Shown: in pieces, positions 48,442-60,153 of the stretch
Layout of the letters: every line of letters starts with the position of its first letter
Numbering within the stretch: the stretch's first letter is position 1
DNA from: Euphorbia lathyris
Taxonomy: Eukaryota; Streptophyta; Magnoliopsida; Malpighiales; Euphorbiaceae
Length of the DNA: 64,000 nucleotides
Reading direction: 5' to 3'
NCBI RefSeq assembly: GCF_963576675.1
Contig: NC_088910.1
Coordinates: 85,184,104 to 85,248,103 of the forward strand
Translations under genes and position numbers: made by a program
Notes under the pieces: model-generated
Seen by the model: the letters and a program-made list of their open reading frames with translations, nothing else
What the model was told of the DNA's origin: nothing
Database searches by the model: none

Positions 48442-50223
48442 ATGGCTGAGAACAGCACTCGTTTCCTTCCAGGGAACCAAACAACACAGATACTCCCTGA
48501 GGGATTATCGATTAGTCGGCCTCCCCTATTCTTTGGATCTAATTATACGTTCTGGAAGAATAGGATGAAGAACTTCATTCAAGCCACAAACATGAGTGCA
48601 TGGCTTGCAATAGTTCAAGGCCCATATGTGCCGTATAAAACTGTTGACAATGAGAAAATTGTTAAGAGTGAAATTGAGTGGTCAGAAGATGACCTTAAAA
48701 AATTACAAAACAATGTTTTGGCTATCAATATGCTTCACTGTGCGTTAGATGCTGCAGAATACAATAAGATTTCAGGTTGCGAGTCAGCACAGGAGATTTG
48801 GAAAAAGCTTGAAGTAACCTACGAAGGTACAAGCAAGGTCAAGGAATCAAAGGTGAACCAACATATGAGATTATACGAGTTGTTCGAGATGAACGACAAT
48901 GAGGACATCTCAGGAATGAACGCTAGATTCACCAACATCATAAATGAGCTAAAGAGGCTCGGCAAGAACTTCACTGAAGAAGAGCAGGTAAAGAAAATCC
49001 TGAGAAGCTTACCCAAGAGCTGGCAAGCTAAGAAAACTGCTGTGGAGGAAGCTCAAGACTTGACCACATATAAATACGACGAGCTGATCGGATCTCTGCT
49101 GACCCATGAAATCTCTATGAAAAATTTTGAAGCAAAAGAAAAGTCAGAAGACAAGAAGCAAAAATCACTTGTCATGAAAGCTAACTCAACCGAAGCTGAC
49201 TCATCGGATGATGAGGAAATGGCCATGTTCACAAGGAAGATGAAGAAGTTGTTTAGAAAAAATGAAAAGAACAGCAAAAGGCCATTCAGAAGAGGCGATA
49301 GGTACAAAACTGAGTCCAGTGACAAATACAAAAAGGACAGCTCCAAGTCTGTCACATGCTTTGAGTGTCATCAAACTGGGCACATTAAGTCAAGCTGCCC
49401 TAATCTGAAGAAGGAAAAGAAGGGAAGCAAAAAGGCAATGGTGGCCACATGGAGTGACAACGATGAGTCAACATCATCTGAAGTTGATGCCACCGAGTCA
49501 GCAAACATATGCTTCATGGCCGATGACGCTGCTGACCACATTCGATCTGAGCAAGCTGACCTCTCTGAAGAATTTGAACAGGAGGAGTACTCAAATGAGG
49601 TAACATCCTTACACTTGCTTAGAAATGAAATGATTAACGCCCTGAGTGACTTATATACACTGACTAAAAAGTGTAATAAGAAAATAAAAGCACTCAGCAG
49701 GCGGTGTGACGAGATTGAAGAGGTCAAGCTCAGTGCCCTTCGATATCTTCTCTAAGACAACTCAACTCTGCATAGTAACATAGAAATCATGCATAAGGTT
49801 GTCTCGGAAGTCCAATCAGATTCAAAGAAACTGAGAAAGGATGTCACAAACCTACAGAACCAAATAAAAGGTTCAACCAAACCCCATGCTGAGTACTCAG
49901 GTACTGGTCAGCATAGACAGTTCACTCAGTGTGACTGTTGTGGGAAAAAGGGACACACAATAGATGTGTGTTGGTATAACAAGCGGATTGTCCAATGTGA
50001 CTTCTACGGAAAGAAAGGACATACCACTAAGATATGTTGGCATGCTCAGCACAATGGTGCTGACCAAAAACAAAGTCACCCTAAAAGGGTAACTCACTAT
50101 GACTTCTGTGGTAAAACTGGCCACACAATAAAAGTATGCCGTCACAAATTAAAACATGACTTTGCACCTGTCTATGCTAACCCACGAGGACCCAAAAAGA
50201 ATTGGGTACCTAAAGATGAGTGA
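48442..50223 (+). pseudogene. Copia gag with one internal stop and repeated zinc knuckles
   Basis: ATG at 48442 starts a gag (MAENSTRFLPGNQTTQI) of 437 codons to TAA at 49753-49755; the same frame then continues at 49756-50220. The body is UBN2-like (FFGSNYTFWKNRM, then ALDAAEYNKISGCESAQEIW). The first zinc knuckle CFECHQTGHIKSSC is before the stop. After it there are three tandem knuckle-like units: CDCCGKKGHTIDVC intact, CDFYGKKGHTTKIC with the second Cys changed to Tyr, and YDFCGKTGHTIKVC with the first Cys changed to Tyr. TGA at 50221-50223 and TAG at 50233-50235 separate gag from protease in the same frame. A coiled-coil-like segment (SDSKKLRKDVTNLQNQIKG) lies after the stop. Confidence 0.9.
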
Positions 50224-50235
50224 TTCAAAATGTAG

Positions 50236-53200
50236 GTGAGCCTGAGATGCGTGGAAAAATCGAAACTATGGTATATTGATAGCGCATGCTCGAGGCACAT
50301 GACTGGTGATGAAACTCAGTTCATCACACTTGAGCTTAAACGAGGTGGAAACGTAAGCTTTGGAGACAATAAGAAGGGTAAGATAGTAGGATCAGGTACT
50401 ATCGGAGGTAACCCCACCATTGAGTCAGTCTCCTTAGTTAAGGGTCTCAAATATAACCTATTGAGCATAGCTCAGCTTTGTGATAGCGGTACACAGGTTA
50501 TATTTGATGCTACTCAGTGTCGAATACTCGAGGGAAAAACAAATAATTTGATTTTAACTGCCCCTCGTGTTGACAACGTATATATGTTGAGTTTAGAAAA
50601 ACAGTTTTCCAAAAATATATGCTTAGTATCTAAAGAGGATAACTCCTGGCTATGGCATAGGAGACTTGGTCATGTAAGCATGGACCTCCTTGCCAAATTA
50701 GCTAGAAAGCAACTAGTTGAGGGATTGCCCAAATTGAAATTTGAAAAAGATCAATTATGTAATGCTTGTCAGCAAGGTAAACAAACGAAAAAGTCTTTTC
50801 AAAGTAAAAACATTGTCTCAACCAAGAGACCATTGGAATTACTACATTTGGACCTTTTCGAACCTGTCCAGCCACTCAGCTTGGGCGGTAAGAAATTCTC
50901 CTTAGTCATTGTAGACGATTTCTCTCGGTATACTTGGATCATCTTGCTGAGTAGCAAGGATGAAACCTTTGAGATGTTCACAACATTGATTAAAAAGCTT
51001 GAAAATGACAAAGACCTAAAAGTAGCTCATATTAGAAGTGACAATGGCGGAGAATTCAAAAACCAACAGTTTGATGAATTCTGTGAAGCCAGTGGTATTG
51101 ACCATAATTTCTCTGCTCCTAGAACGCCTCAACAAAATGGGGTGGTTGAAAGGAAGAACAGAACAATTGTCGAAATTGTTAGGACAATGCTGAGCGAAAA
51201 TAGGCTTCCAAAGTATTTCTGGGGTGAAGCTGTCCACACAGCATGCTACATACTCAATAGGGCTTTAGTTAGACCTATTCTTAAGAAAACCCCATACGAA
51301 CTTTGGAAAGGACGAAAGCCCAACATTGGCTACTTTCGTGCCTTTGGGTGTAAATGTTTTATACTCAATACAAAAGATAACCTTGCAAAATTTGATGCTA
51401 AAGCTGACGAAGCGATCTTTTTAGGGTACTCAACTAACAGTAAAGCATATAGGGTGTATAATAAACGAACTCAAGTTGTTGAAGAGTCTGTCCATATAGA
51501 GTTCGATGAAACTGACCCTACAGGAAAGACAACTCAGTCCGTCGAAGATGAACCGAGCTCAGCTTCCGCTGACCAAATAGGAGCCACTGAGTCATCAGTA
51601 CAAGGGCTGACCAAAGGTAAACACGAACCCGAAATTACCCTTGCTGACCAATCTATTCCTGCAGATGTTGTAGACACACCTATTCCAGACAACTCAACAT
51701 TACCTAAAGAAATAAAAATTCCAAGAGGACATTCGGAGAAGTCCATTCTTGATGCCGCTGACAACAAGCTGATGATAAGAGATCAGCTTAGAAAGTATCT
51801 CGGGAATGTTGCATTCGTCTCAGTAAATGAGCCAAAAAACTTCGCCGATGCTGAGCACGATGAATATTGGATCAATGCTATGCAAGAAGAGCTTGATCAA
51901 TTCACAAGAAATGAGGTATGGGATTTAGTACCAAAACCTAGGAACCAAAAGACCATAGGAACTAAGTGAGTCTTTAGAAATAAACTAGATGAGCAAGGCA
52001 ACGTAGTCAGAAATAAAGCCCGACTTGTAGCCCAAGGCTATAGTCAGCAAGAGGGCATTGACTATGGTGAGACCTTTGCTCCTGTTGCTAGGTTAGAGGC
52101 TATACGTATATTGTGTGCATACGCTAGCTATATGAACTTTAAATTATATCAAATGGATGTTAAAAGTGCCTTTCTTAATGGCTTTAGAAACGAAGAGGTA
52201 TATGTTAGTCAGCCTCCAGGGTTTGAAGATCCAAAACTTCCAAACCACGTTTATAAACTCAAGAAGGCCTTATATGGCCTGAAGCAAGCTCCAAGAGCTT
52301 GGTATGACAGGTTGACCAACTTCCTGCTGACCAGAAATTATGTCAGAGGCAAAGCTGACACAACCTTGTTCATTAAGAAAAAGGGTAAACATACCCTGCT
52401 GGCACAAATTTACGTAGACGATATAATCTTTGGTGCTACTGACGAATCCTTGTGCAAAGATTTTAGTAAACAGATGCAAACTGAGTTCGAGATGTCTATG
52501 ATGGGCGAACTCAACTTCTTCCTTGGACTTCAAATCAAGCAAGGTAAGAACGACATCTTCATTAGTCAGTCCAAGTACGCCAAAGAAATGCTAAAGAAAT
52601 TCGATATGGAAGATTGTAAACCCATATCAACCCCAATGGGTACTGACACTGTCCTATGCAAAGATGAGAAAGGTAAATCTATAGATAGCAAGCTATATCG
52701 AGGTATGATTGGCTCTCTACTTTACCTTACCGCTATTAGACCTGATATTCAGTACTCAGTATGTTATTGTGCAAGATATCAAGCTGACCCAGGGAATCTC
52801 ACCTTATAGCTGTAAAAAGAATCTTTAGATATTTGCAGAGCTCAGTTAATGCAGGTTTATGGTATCCAACCTCAAATGACTTCACACTCATTGGATACAC
52901 TGATGCTGACTATGGACGAGACAAGCTAGAGCGTAAAAGTACTTCGGGAGGATGTCACTTCCTTGGAAGCTGTGTAGTATCTTGGTTCAGCAAGAAGCAG
53001 TCATCAGTTGCCCTGTCTACAACTGAAGCTGAGTACGTAGCTGCTGGAAGCTGTGTTGCACAAGTCCTATGGATTAAGCAACAGCTTGAGGATTACGGAG
53101 TAAAAACAGAAACAATTGAAGTCAAATGCGATAACAAGAGCGCTATTGACCTATCCAAAAATCCAATCCAACACAGCAGGATGAAGCATGTCAGCATAAG

Positions 53201-53357
53201 GCATCACTTCATCAGAGATCACGTATTAAAGGGGAAGATCAAGCTGACTTATGTACCAATAGATGAACAGCTTGCGAATATCTTCACTAAGCCTCTAGCT
53301 CGTGAGCAATTTAACATACTAAGGGAAGCAATCGGTATGTCTAATCCTCTTCAATAA
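50236..53357 (+). pseudogene. Copia pol: protease, integrase, RT, RNase H (broken)
   Basis: The frame continues that of gag after two stops. Protease: WYIDSACSRHMTG, with Ala where Gly is usual after Asp-Ser. Integrase: HRRLGHVS with CNACQQGK zinc region, LDLF and VDDFSRYTW, and RSDNGGEF with [50 protein letters not shown] and the catalytic YVDDIIFGA. RNase H: YTDADYGRDKLERKSTSGG and STTEAEYVAA, ending IFTKPLAREQFN. TGA at 51967-51969 interrupts the integrase-RT junction, and a 1-base deletion near 52796-52799 shifts the frame before RNase H (52833-53357 is in the other frame). TAG at 52807-52809 is a result of that shift. Confidence 0.93.
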
Positions 53358-53641
53358 TACTATGTGCCTAATTGAATGTTGAGTGATTACCATGCTAAGT
53401 GACTAGTGCTAAATTAGTAACTTCTACATGTTGAGCTTAATATGTGTTATATAAAATCACCCTATGCTGAGTAAGACATACATGCTGAGTGATTATCTTA
53501 AGCTGAGTTACTAAAGTATTATGAAAACTCTCTACGTAAAACTCTGCACCCAGTATCATAAACGTTCAGTATTCTAGCAAACTGAGTAAAGCTCACGCGC
53601 ATCATTAAATGCTAGCACGGGAATTAAATAGCCACCTAGGG

Positions 53642-53769
53642 TGACGTAAGAAATAATTAGAAAACACATGCGCCGAATGTGTCATAAATGCCAGGATCTT
53701 TGTCGATTGATCATCTCGAGGTAAAACGGCTAGTTCAACGTATTGGATCAATTCAAATCTCTATAAATA
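53642..53769 (+). promoter_or_regulatory. Candidate internal promoter before the extra copia ORF
   Basis: TGACGTAA (53642-53649), an as-1/bZIP-type core, lies about 113 bp before CTATAAATAG (53761-53770), a strong plant TATA box. About 100 bp of pyrimidine-rich, leader-like sequence then precedes the ATG at 53872. The arrangement is seen directly; promoter activity is inference. Confidence 0.5.
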
Positions 53770-53871
53770 GTGGATGAATTCCCACTTATCTCTCTTTACA
53801 CTCGAAATCATTGGCAGTCAAATCTCTCGCTCTCTAAATTCCAAAAATTCTCGAAAATTTCTGAGAAAATC

Positions 53872-56730
53872 ATGTCGGACTCTCAGAATATCTCCGGTGG
53901 TGATTACGACAGAAATCACTCCGATGAAAATCCTCCATCTCCTGCTCAACAAGAGTACATTGAGACTCCCACCAAGTCTCAAGGACAAGGTCAGCATGAC
54001 CAAACTCCAAGCAAGAGATCTCAAGCTGACCTCGCAACCTCTTCGAAGAAGGAGAAGAAAAAGAAGGACAAGCAGCCCAAGGAAAAGGTATTCCTTAAAG
54101 TCTATAAAAGTGTTAAGAACCATGAGGTACTTCGCTGTCGGTGGTTCTCTTCGAGCTTCGTAACGGCTGAGCAACCGTTCTGTGAGTGGATCTCGAAAAA
54201 TGGATGGGCTGGACTCTTCTCCCTTCCTGGTAAAACCCACCCTAGGTTGGTAAGGGAATTCTACTCCAACCTCTGTGTTGATGAAGAAGATGCTGACCAT
54301 CTAGTAACCCATGTCAAAAGCCAAAAAATAACGATTACCCTATCTTATCTAGCAACCTTGCTAAAACTGCCAGCCAAAGGGAAAGAATTCAGGACTACAA
54401 AGGAGAAACTTGACCACACCGTGACGTTCTGTAAGCCGAAAGATCACAAAGGGGAAATAGCTAGTACATGTATGGGTCAGAATCAAAAGATGGCTCACTA
54501 CATCCTGACTAACTTTATCTTCCCAAAAATCAACTCAGCATCATCAGCTTCAAACTTCGAGCAGTGCTTCATCTGGCACATGCTGACCTATCAACCACTC
54601 AACATGCCGGTGTTCCTTATCGATTCACTTCAACGAAGTACTGGGAAACTCAGGATGGGGTCCCTCATTACAAGAATCCTTGAAGATCATCAAATAGACA
54701 TAATTAATGAAACTGAGACTTGGGGAACTGAAATCACAGCGGCTCTGCTGTTTGGGTTAGTATACAACCAACCCCTCAAGTCTAAGAAGGGAAAAGGGGT
54801 CATTGAGGAAAATGAGGAAGAAGCTGATGTTGCACATGAGGTGCAAACCAAGAAAGAAAAGAAGAGGAAAGCTATCCAAACTTCTTCTAAAGATGTTAAT
54901 GCTGTCCCAAAGAAAATCCGGTTTGTATCAAAGGGGAAGAAAGTTGATGCTGAGCAAACTCAGGACACACCTAAGTCAGCAGAGAAACGAAAAAGGCAAG
55001 TTGAGCCTGAAGAAGAGAGTGAGGAAACTCCAGAGCAACCATTACAGAAAAAGAAAAAGAAATCCTCGGAGTTAAGTCCTATTGATGCTGCTCCTCTTGA
55101 TTTCATAATCTCCAATGATTCGCATTTCGCCAGAAGTCAAGAAATTAATTTTGAGAAAATCCCTGCTGACCAAAAAGAAGCAAAACTGAGAAACAACGAA
55201 GGTCAGTTCGACACTGAGGAGACAGTAGATGTTGAGCCAACAATGGCTGCTGAGCATGAACAGATAGTTAGCACTGAGCAGGTTAAAGAACAAGCTGAGC
55301 CAACAGTAAAGGAATATGCTGACCTATGGGTAAATTCACCCTCTGACTCTCTTGACTCAATTCAAGCTGACCCCTCTCCTCCAAAGGCTAAGAAGTTAAG
55401 GCGACTCAAGAAAAAGGCTAATAAATCTCCAGTTATTGACCTTCTGGATGATTCTCCTCTTCGAGATCCTATCACTGATCTCTCTGACATGCAATTCAAA
55501 TTCTTTTCATCTATCATTGAGCCAGCTCCGGAGCAATTTACACAAAAGCAAGCCTCTGTTACTCATCCTGAGGAACAAGCCAAGACTCCAAACAATCCAA
55601 TCCCTGCCGAGCAAGAGCTCGAAGTCCAAGCTGCTCAAAGTGAAAAGCATGCAAAGGAAAATCCTGCTCAAACTGAGTTGACTCCTCCTGCACCAACTCA
55701 AACCAACATTGAGCAGGTCAATATCTCTGTCGATCCACCTCCTTCCAATTCCACTAGAATTCCGGCAACTGAGCAAATTCCTGAGGCAACATATGCCTAT
55801 CTTCATGCTACTGAGTCCGGGCGTCGCATTATTGACTCCGCTCAAACTATTCTCCAGGATTTGAACACTTCTCATGCCGATGCTGCTGGGTTTGCAAATG
55901 TTGAGTCACCACAAATATCGTCTATCACTCAGCTCCTCAATGAGATCAAGGGTCTCAAAGATCTAGTAAGTGTCATGAGAACAGTCCAAACACAGTAACC
56001 CAAGCAAGACTCCATCGTCAAGCTGGTCGAACTGCAGTTAATGATGGTGAATCACATGGATTCCCTTCAAGGCCAAATTAATGCTCTTTCTGCAGTCAAC
56101 ACGGGCAATGCTACCTCTGGTGAGTTGAATCAACAATTTACCAAGTTGAACTCTGAGCTGATCGGCACTCGCGAGCTAATCTCCTCAACTTCTCAATGTT
56201 CGGTCGAACAAATTAGCGAAGCTGTCCGTCTACTCAACTTGAGTAAGGAAGAAATGGAAACTGATCAACTCAAGACAAACGAACTGTTGCAATACTCCCG
56301 AGCCACCTACAAACATGTGCGTCACACAAATGCTCAACATCAGTTCTATGATTCGGCTTTGCTTAAGATGTACCATCAAGCTTATGCCATGCTAACTGAC
56401 ACTATCACATGGGTAGGAAAATCCCAAGAATATATCTTGAGTATGCTCAGTGCCTCTATTAGAATTCCCGGTTCTACTTTGGACGATGGTGTTCCAGTTT
56501 TTGATGGTCTACGAGAAAGCACGAAAAGGCTAAAGGCGTATTCCGTAAGATTAACTCGTGCTGCTCTCAACGACACCTTCGTTCCTCCTCCGCCCGATGC
56601 TGGAAAAACGGGGGAGAAAGAACAAGCTGATAGAACTCAGCACACAGGAGAAGCATCTTGTAGTCAGCAGCAAAAGGGAAAAGGCAAAGTCAATTCTGCC
56701 CAAGTTAATAGGAAGAAAAAGTCTGGCTAG
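53872..56730 (+). pseudogene. Extra copia ORF in envelope position, plant-transposon-protein-like domain, one stop
   Basis: ATG at 53872 (MSDSQNISGGDYD) begins a frame of 708 codons to TAA at 55996-55998 that then continues in the same frame to TAG at 56728-56730; about 950 codons in all. The N-terminal 60-80 residues are charged and disordered (Lys-rich KKEKKKKDKQPK). The next about 220 residues (RCRWFSSSFVTAEQPFCEWI, LVREFYSNLCV, YLATLLKLPAKGKEF, MAHYILTNFIFPKINSASSA, LIDSLQRSTGKLRMGSLITR) resemble the putative plant transposon protein domain seen in Athila-type and SIRE-type accessory ORFs. The following stretch is long, acidic and low-complexity. The part after the stop is helical and coiled-coil-like (SLQGQINALSAVN, then SKEEMETDQLKTNELLQYSR). 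No transmembrane segment or signal peptide was seen, so a true envelope role is not supported. The function is unknown. Confidence 0.75.
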
Positions 56731-57240
56731 ATTTGATCGTTTTTATTTTTAACTTGTAATTTTCTCTTATCTGGCATATTTTGTCTTGCTGACTATCTAT
56801 AAACTTATGCATCTCTTATTCAAATTGACTAATCTTATGTGATGCTTACTTACGTAACTTGCTTAATGCTTATTTGTCTTAAATTGAACAAACAAAGAAG
56901 GAATCATACTCAGTACACTTTAGCTTTGATACATTTTTTATTCTCCATAACTCTGATACCTAAACTGACCATGTATCAAACTGAGTAAAACATGTACTGA
57001 ACTCTTCTGAAAGCTGACCTAGGCTCATCTGAATTAGATCTTGGAAGGTCTAGAATTGAACTAAGTCTGTATAAGCATATCTTAATTTTACTCAATTAAA
57101 TCTTAGAAGGTTTAGAGTTAAGTTAAGTCAATAGATGGAACCCTTACGGGGGAGTAATTTCAGAAGCATAAAAAGAATTTCAATCATGGGGAATCTCATA
57201 ATGAGTTCTATCAAATTAAATATTTTGCCAACATCAAAAT

Positions 57241-57247
57241 GGGGGAG
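57241..57247 (+). promoter_or_regulatory. Polypurine tract of the full-length copia
   Basis: GGGGGAG with preceding AAAAT lies just before the 3' LTR start TGTTGAAAC at 57250, the usual priming site for plus-strand synthesis. Confidence 0.85.
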
Positions 57248-57249
57248 TT

Positions 57250-58439
57250 TGTTGAAACACCTTTCCACATGATTTTGATTTGACAAAATTATTTAAGTTA
57301 ATCCATGATTAAGGAACAATTAAATTTAAGTGCGTTGGTTTAATTGTACTAATATGTTTGTTCAATGTTGAGTATAAATATAAATACAAATGGAAATAAA
57401 AAGTAAGACAGGACGAAGTCAGCATGAGGATACAGCACAAGCTGAGTGGAGTGTAACTTAGCGTGATTGATGATCTTCAGAACAGAAGCTTAAAGATCAA
57501 ACAAATCAACGAAGCTGAGTGGAACGCAACTCAGTATCAAAAGTAGAGAAGTCTTCTTGAGAACTATGTCTTGCAGAACGAAGCTGACCATGGAAGCTGA
57601 GTAAAAGAGAACTCAGTATTTGCATTAGCAAACAATCAAAGACAACGGCTATCAAAGACAAGCTGAGTGATCTTAAGGACAGCGTGGATGATCCGTTTGC
57701 TAAAAGACAAGATCCGACAACTGTCTGCACCAATAATAGAAACCTTGGAATTATGCAAAAGCCAATTTCGAGATGTATGGGTCAACTGTTCTGTTGCTAA
57801 AAGATAAACTGGCACAAGAAGACGAAATCTGTGAGAAGAGGACAAACCTGACGCCTACGGAATTCAGACGACAGGATTGGCCTGCAAGTCTGAAGCTGAC
57901 CAGAGCCTTGTCTCAAAAAGGAGCCGTTTGGATCAACGAACAAATCCAAGATTCAAATCATTTCTGCTTCAGACCTCAATTATAAAAGGACATAATCATT
58001 CTTGGATCATCAGCCGAATACAACAAGAAAAAAAAGAGTATACATAATACAAAGCACACAAAATTCAAAAGAGATCTTACACCAAATTTCTATTCCTGTG
58101 TAAAAGCTAGATTGATTTTCTGTAATCATCTAAAATGTTCTTCATCCGAAAAGAACAATTTGTATCAATTGTAAATTGAGAGTGTTGTGCTGAGTACTTG
58201 GTGTTAAGTGCTCAGCGGTAGAGAAATCTAGGTGTTCGGTTATAGCACCTAGTAGGAGTTGAGTAGACGAATAGAGGACGGTACTCTTGCATATTCAACT
58301 GCTTTGTAAACGGTTTGTGCTCTACCTTTAAAGAGCTCAGTATTGGATTTAAAAAGCCCGGAGGGATTCTGGGGACTGGACGTAGGCGGAGAGGCCGAAC
58401 CAGGATAAGTCGTACTGAGTAATCTCTAACTCTCTCTCA

Positions 58440-58484
<45 letters not shown>

Positions 58485-58777
58485 CGTGTGTGTGTGTTGC
58501 TTGTCATATTTACTCAGCATATAAATTGTTTAAACTGATACTGAGTAAATAAGAGTGCTGAGTTGGAAGCTGACCACAAAAGTGTCAATTCTCAACTCAT
58601 ATGTAAAATAGCTCTAGTCAGCTTCTGACTAAAGCTGTCTTACACTACAATCGGCCGTGCTGACCTAAGCTGAGTTAACTAACTCAAGAAACTATATTAA
58701 GTCAGCTCAATTAAAAAGAAAGAGTCATATTAGTTCCTAACCCCTCCCCCCTAGGAACTAATCACACGGGACCAACA
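57250..58777 (+). mobile_element. 3' LTR of the full-length copia
   Basis: It has the same ends as the 5' LTR, 1528 bp, followed directly by AAATG (58778-58782), the target duplication. The TA run at 58440-58467 continues into a TG run to 58497, unlike the 5' LTR. Confidence 0.95.
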
Positions 58778-58998
58778 AAATGGTACAGATTTAGCAATAT
58801 AAAGGAAGAGATGAAGATCAAATGTCTGGGAATCTCCTGTGGAAGAGAAACTGTGCGGCAAGGAAGAGAAAGAGGAGAATGAAAGATGAAAGGTTGAAGT
58901 ATTTTAGGAAAGTCACACAAAAGTAGTCTAAATATATAATAAGTAAATGAATTAAATATGTAAATAGTCCCCATTTAACCAAATTTTATAATTTTCCT

Positions 58999-59400
58999 AT
59001 TAACCTAAGTGAAATATGTTATAGATTTTCTTTTTATATCTTTACTTATTTTATATAAGTATGATGAAGCTCAATTAAATAGCTCGTTAAAACTTGATCC
59101 GCTAAAAACTTGAGATAATTCAACTGGAGTGAATACGAAATCTATGAAAGCTTGGTAAGGCTAACTTATTTAGCGGTGCTGAATCAACATAGATTAGTAA
59201 AAGTTTGAAACTTTGTGTGAGGGTGCCTGCAGCACGAAGCCCAAAGCTAATTAAAAAAGAAAAATAAAATATTAAAAATCGAAAGCCACGTGTACTACAT
59301 CGATAAAACAGACACTAGTCTCATCCCTCCACCCAATTAATTAGATAATTTCCTTCTTCTTTTAACTATTAATAAATAAAATGTGAGAGAAAAACTTGGG
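58999..59400 (+). promoter_or_regulatory. Upstream region of the tubby-like gene with G-box/ABRE core
   Basis: CCACGTGTAC at 59286-59295 contains a perfect G-box CACGTG and an ACGTGT ABRE core, lying a few hundred bases before the CT-rich leader of the tubby-like gene. ABA responses are known for several plant tubby-like genes, so the site is a plausible input; it is one motif only. No clear TATA box was fixed; AATAAATAAAAT near 59370 is a candidate. Confidence 0.4.
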
Positions 59401-59665
59401 CTGGATCCGTTTTAAGGGAGCGAATTTCGGCTCTCTAATTCTAACTCTGTTCTAACCTGCTCCTGCTGCTGCTGTTCACGGTGTTGCCTTGCCGTTGATG
59501 GTGGTGGCAGCCGGTTCTTGTGCCTCTCTGGCGGTGCAATTACCATGTCTGTTTTCCTTTTTACCCTTTCTCCGTCTTTCTCCGATATGATTTCTTTTCA
59601 TCTTCCTGTTTCCTGCGCTTCCTTTCTTTGATCTCTGCTTTGGCTTTTCACCTTTTCAGCCTCAG

Positions 59666-60152
59666 GTTGGTTCTATTTTTTAATTCACCATCTTTCTTTT
59701 CATTCTCTGATTTTTCTTTTAAGAGACATTTTTAACAAATATATGATCCTTTTTTTGGATCTAATGCCAACATATTTTCTTTTTCTGTTCATTTTATGAT
59801 CTCTATGTGTTGCATTTGAAATTTGTGTCAATGGGAATTGATAACAATTGTTAAAAAGCTGCGTGTTTGGGAATTCAATTTGGGATTTTTCTTCTTGTCG
59901 TGCCCTATCCCAATTCAATGGGTTTTCATGGCTTAGTATGCATATTCAAATAATTTCTGCTTGGCATTGTACTCCAACTACTATAACATAAAATTGTGGA
60001 ACAACAATCCCAGATTTGATTTTCCATTAATGATGAAAAGGAGATCTTTTTTTTCCATAATAGTTGTTGATTGGGAGTAACGAAATGGAGTTTTTGTCTT
60101 GTTTATATGTTGATAGTGAAGAAGGGATTGGTGGTCTTCTTCTGTGACTCAG
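59666..60152 (+). other. Probable 5'-UTR intron of the tubby-like gene
   Basis: A donor-like CTCAG/GTTGGT lies at 59665/59666, and the acceptor GTGACTCAG ends at 60152, one base before the ATG. The preceding CT-rich stretch (about 59420-59665) is the likely leader exon. Short frames in this region (59520-59735) are not supported as coding. Confidence 0.55.
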
Positions 60153-60153
60153 G

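Larger units (their letters stand above)
46852..58777 (+). mobile_element. Full-length Ty1/copia element with additional ORF (SIRE/Maximus-like layout)
   Basis: LTRs at 46852-48377 and 57250-58777 flank a primer-binding site, gag, pol in copia order (protease, integrase, RT, RNase H), a further long ORF, and a polypurine tract. The perfect 5-bp duplication AAATG (46847-46851 and 58778-58782) marks the insertion into Mutator-like element B. Total length of 11.9 kb, long LTRs and an extra ORF in the envelope position fit the SIRE/Maximus lineage; that is inference. The LTRs differ at a few tens of sites plus microsatellite length by eye. Stops in gag and pol, a pol frameshift and a stop in the extra ORF make this copy non-autonomous. 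Confidence 0.95.
45687..58998. mobile_element. Mutator-like element B, interrupted by a copia element
   Basis: It starts GGGAAAGTTACAAAAATTGAG at 45687 and ends with the reverse counterpart near 58998; the terminal about 110 bp match those of element A. Removing the copia insertion (46852-58777 plus one duplication) leaves about 1.4 kb. The interior matches element A in reverse orientation, for example CCTAACACGATTAA(A/T)TTTTT near 46270 (minus) and 30402. A flanking 9-bp duplication was not found, so the ends may have decayed. Palindromic CTTCGCAGA/TCTGCGAAG motifs are dense at 45880-46560. Confidence 0.8.

Noticed and set aside
53770..53871. Non-ATG (GTG) start giving a longer extra ORF
   Set aside because: The stretch overlaps the TATA box and leader-like sequence; the ATG at 53872 is a better start.
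53872..56730. True envelope protein
   Set aside because: No signal peptide, transmembrane segment or fusion-like motif was seen; the position alone is not evidence.
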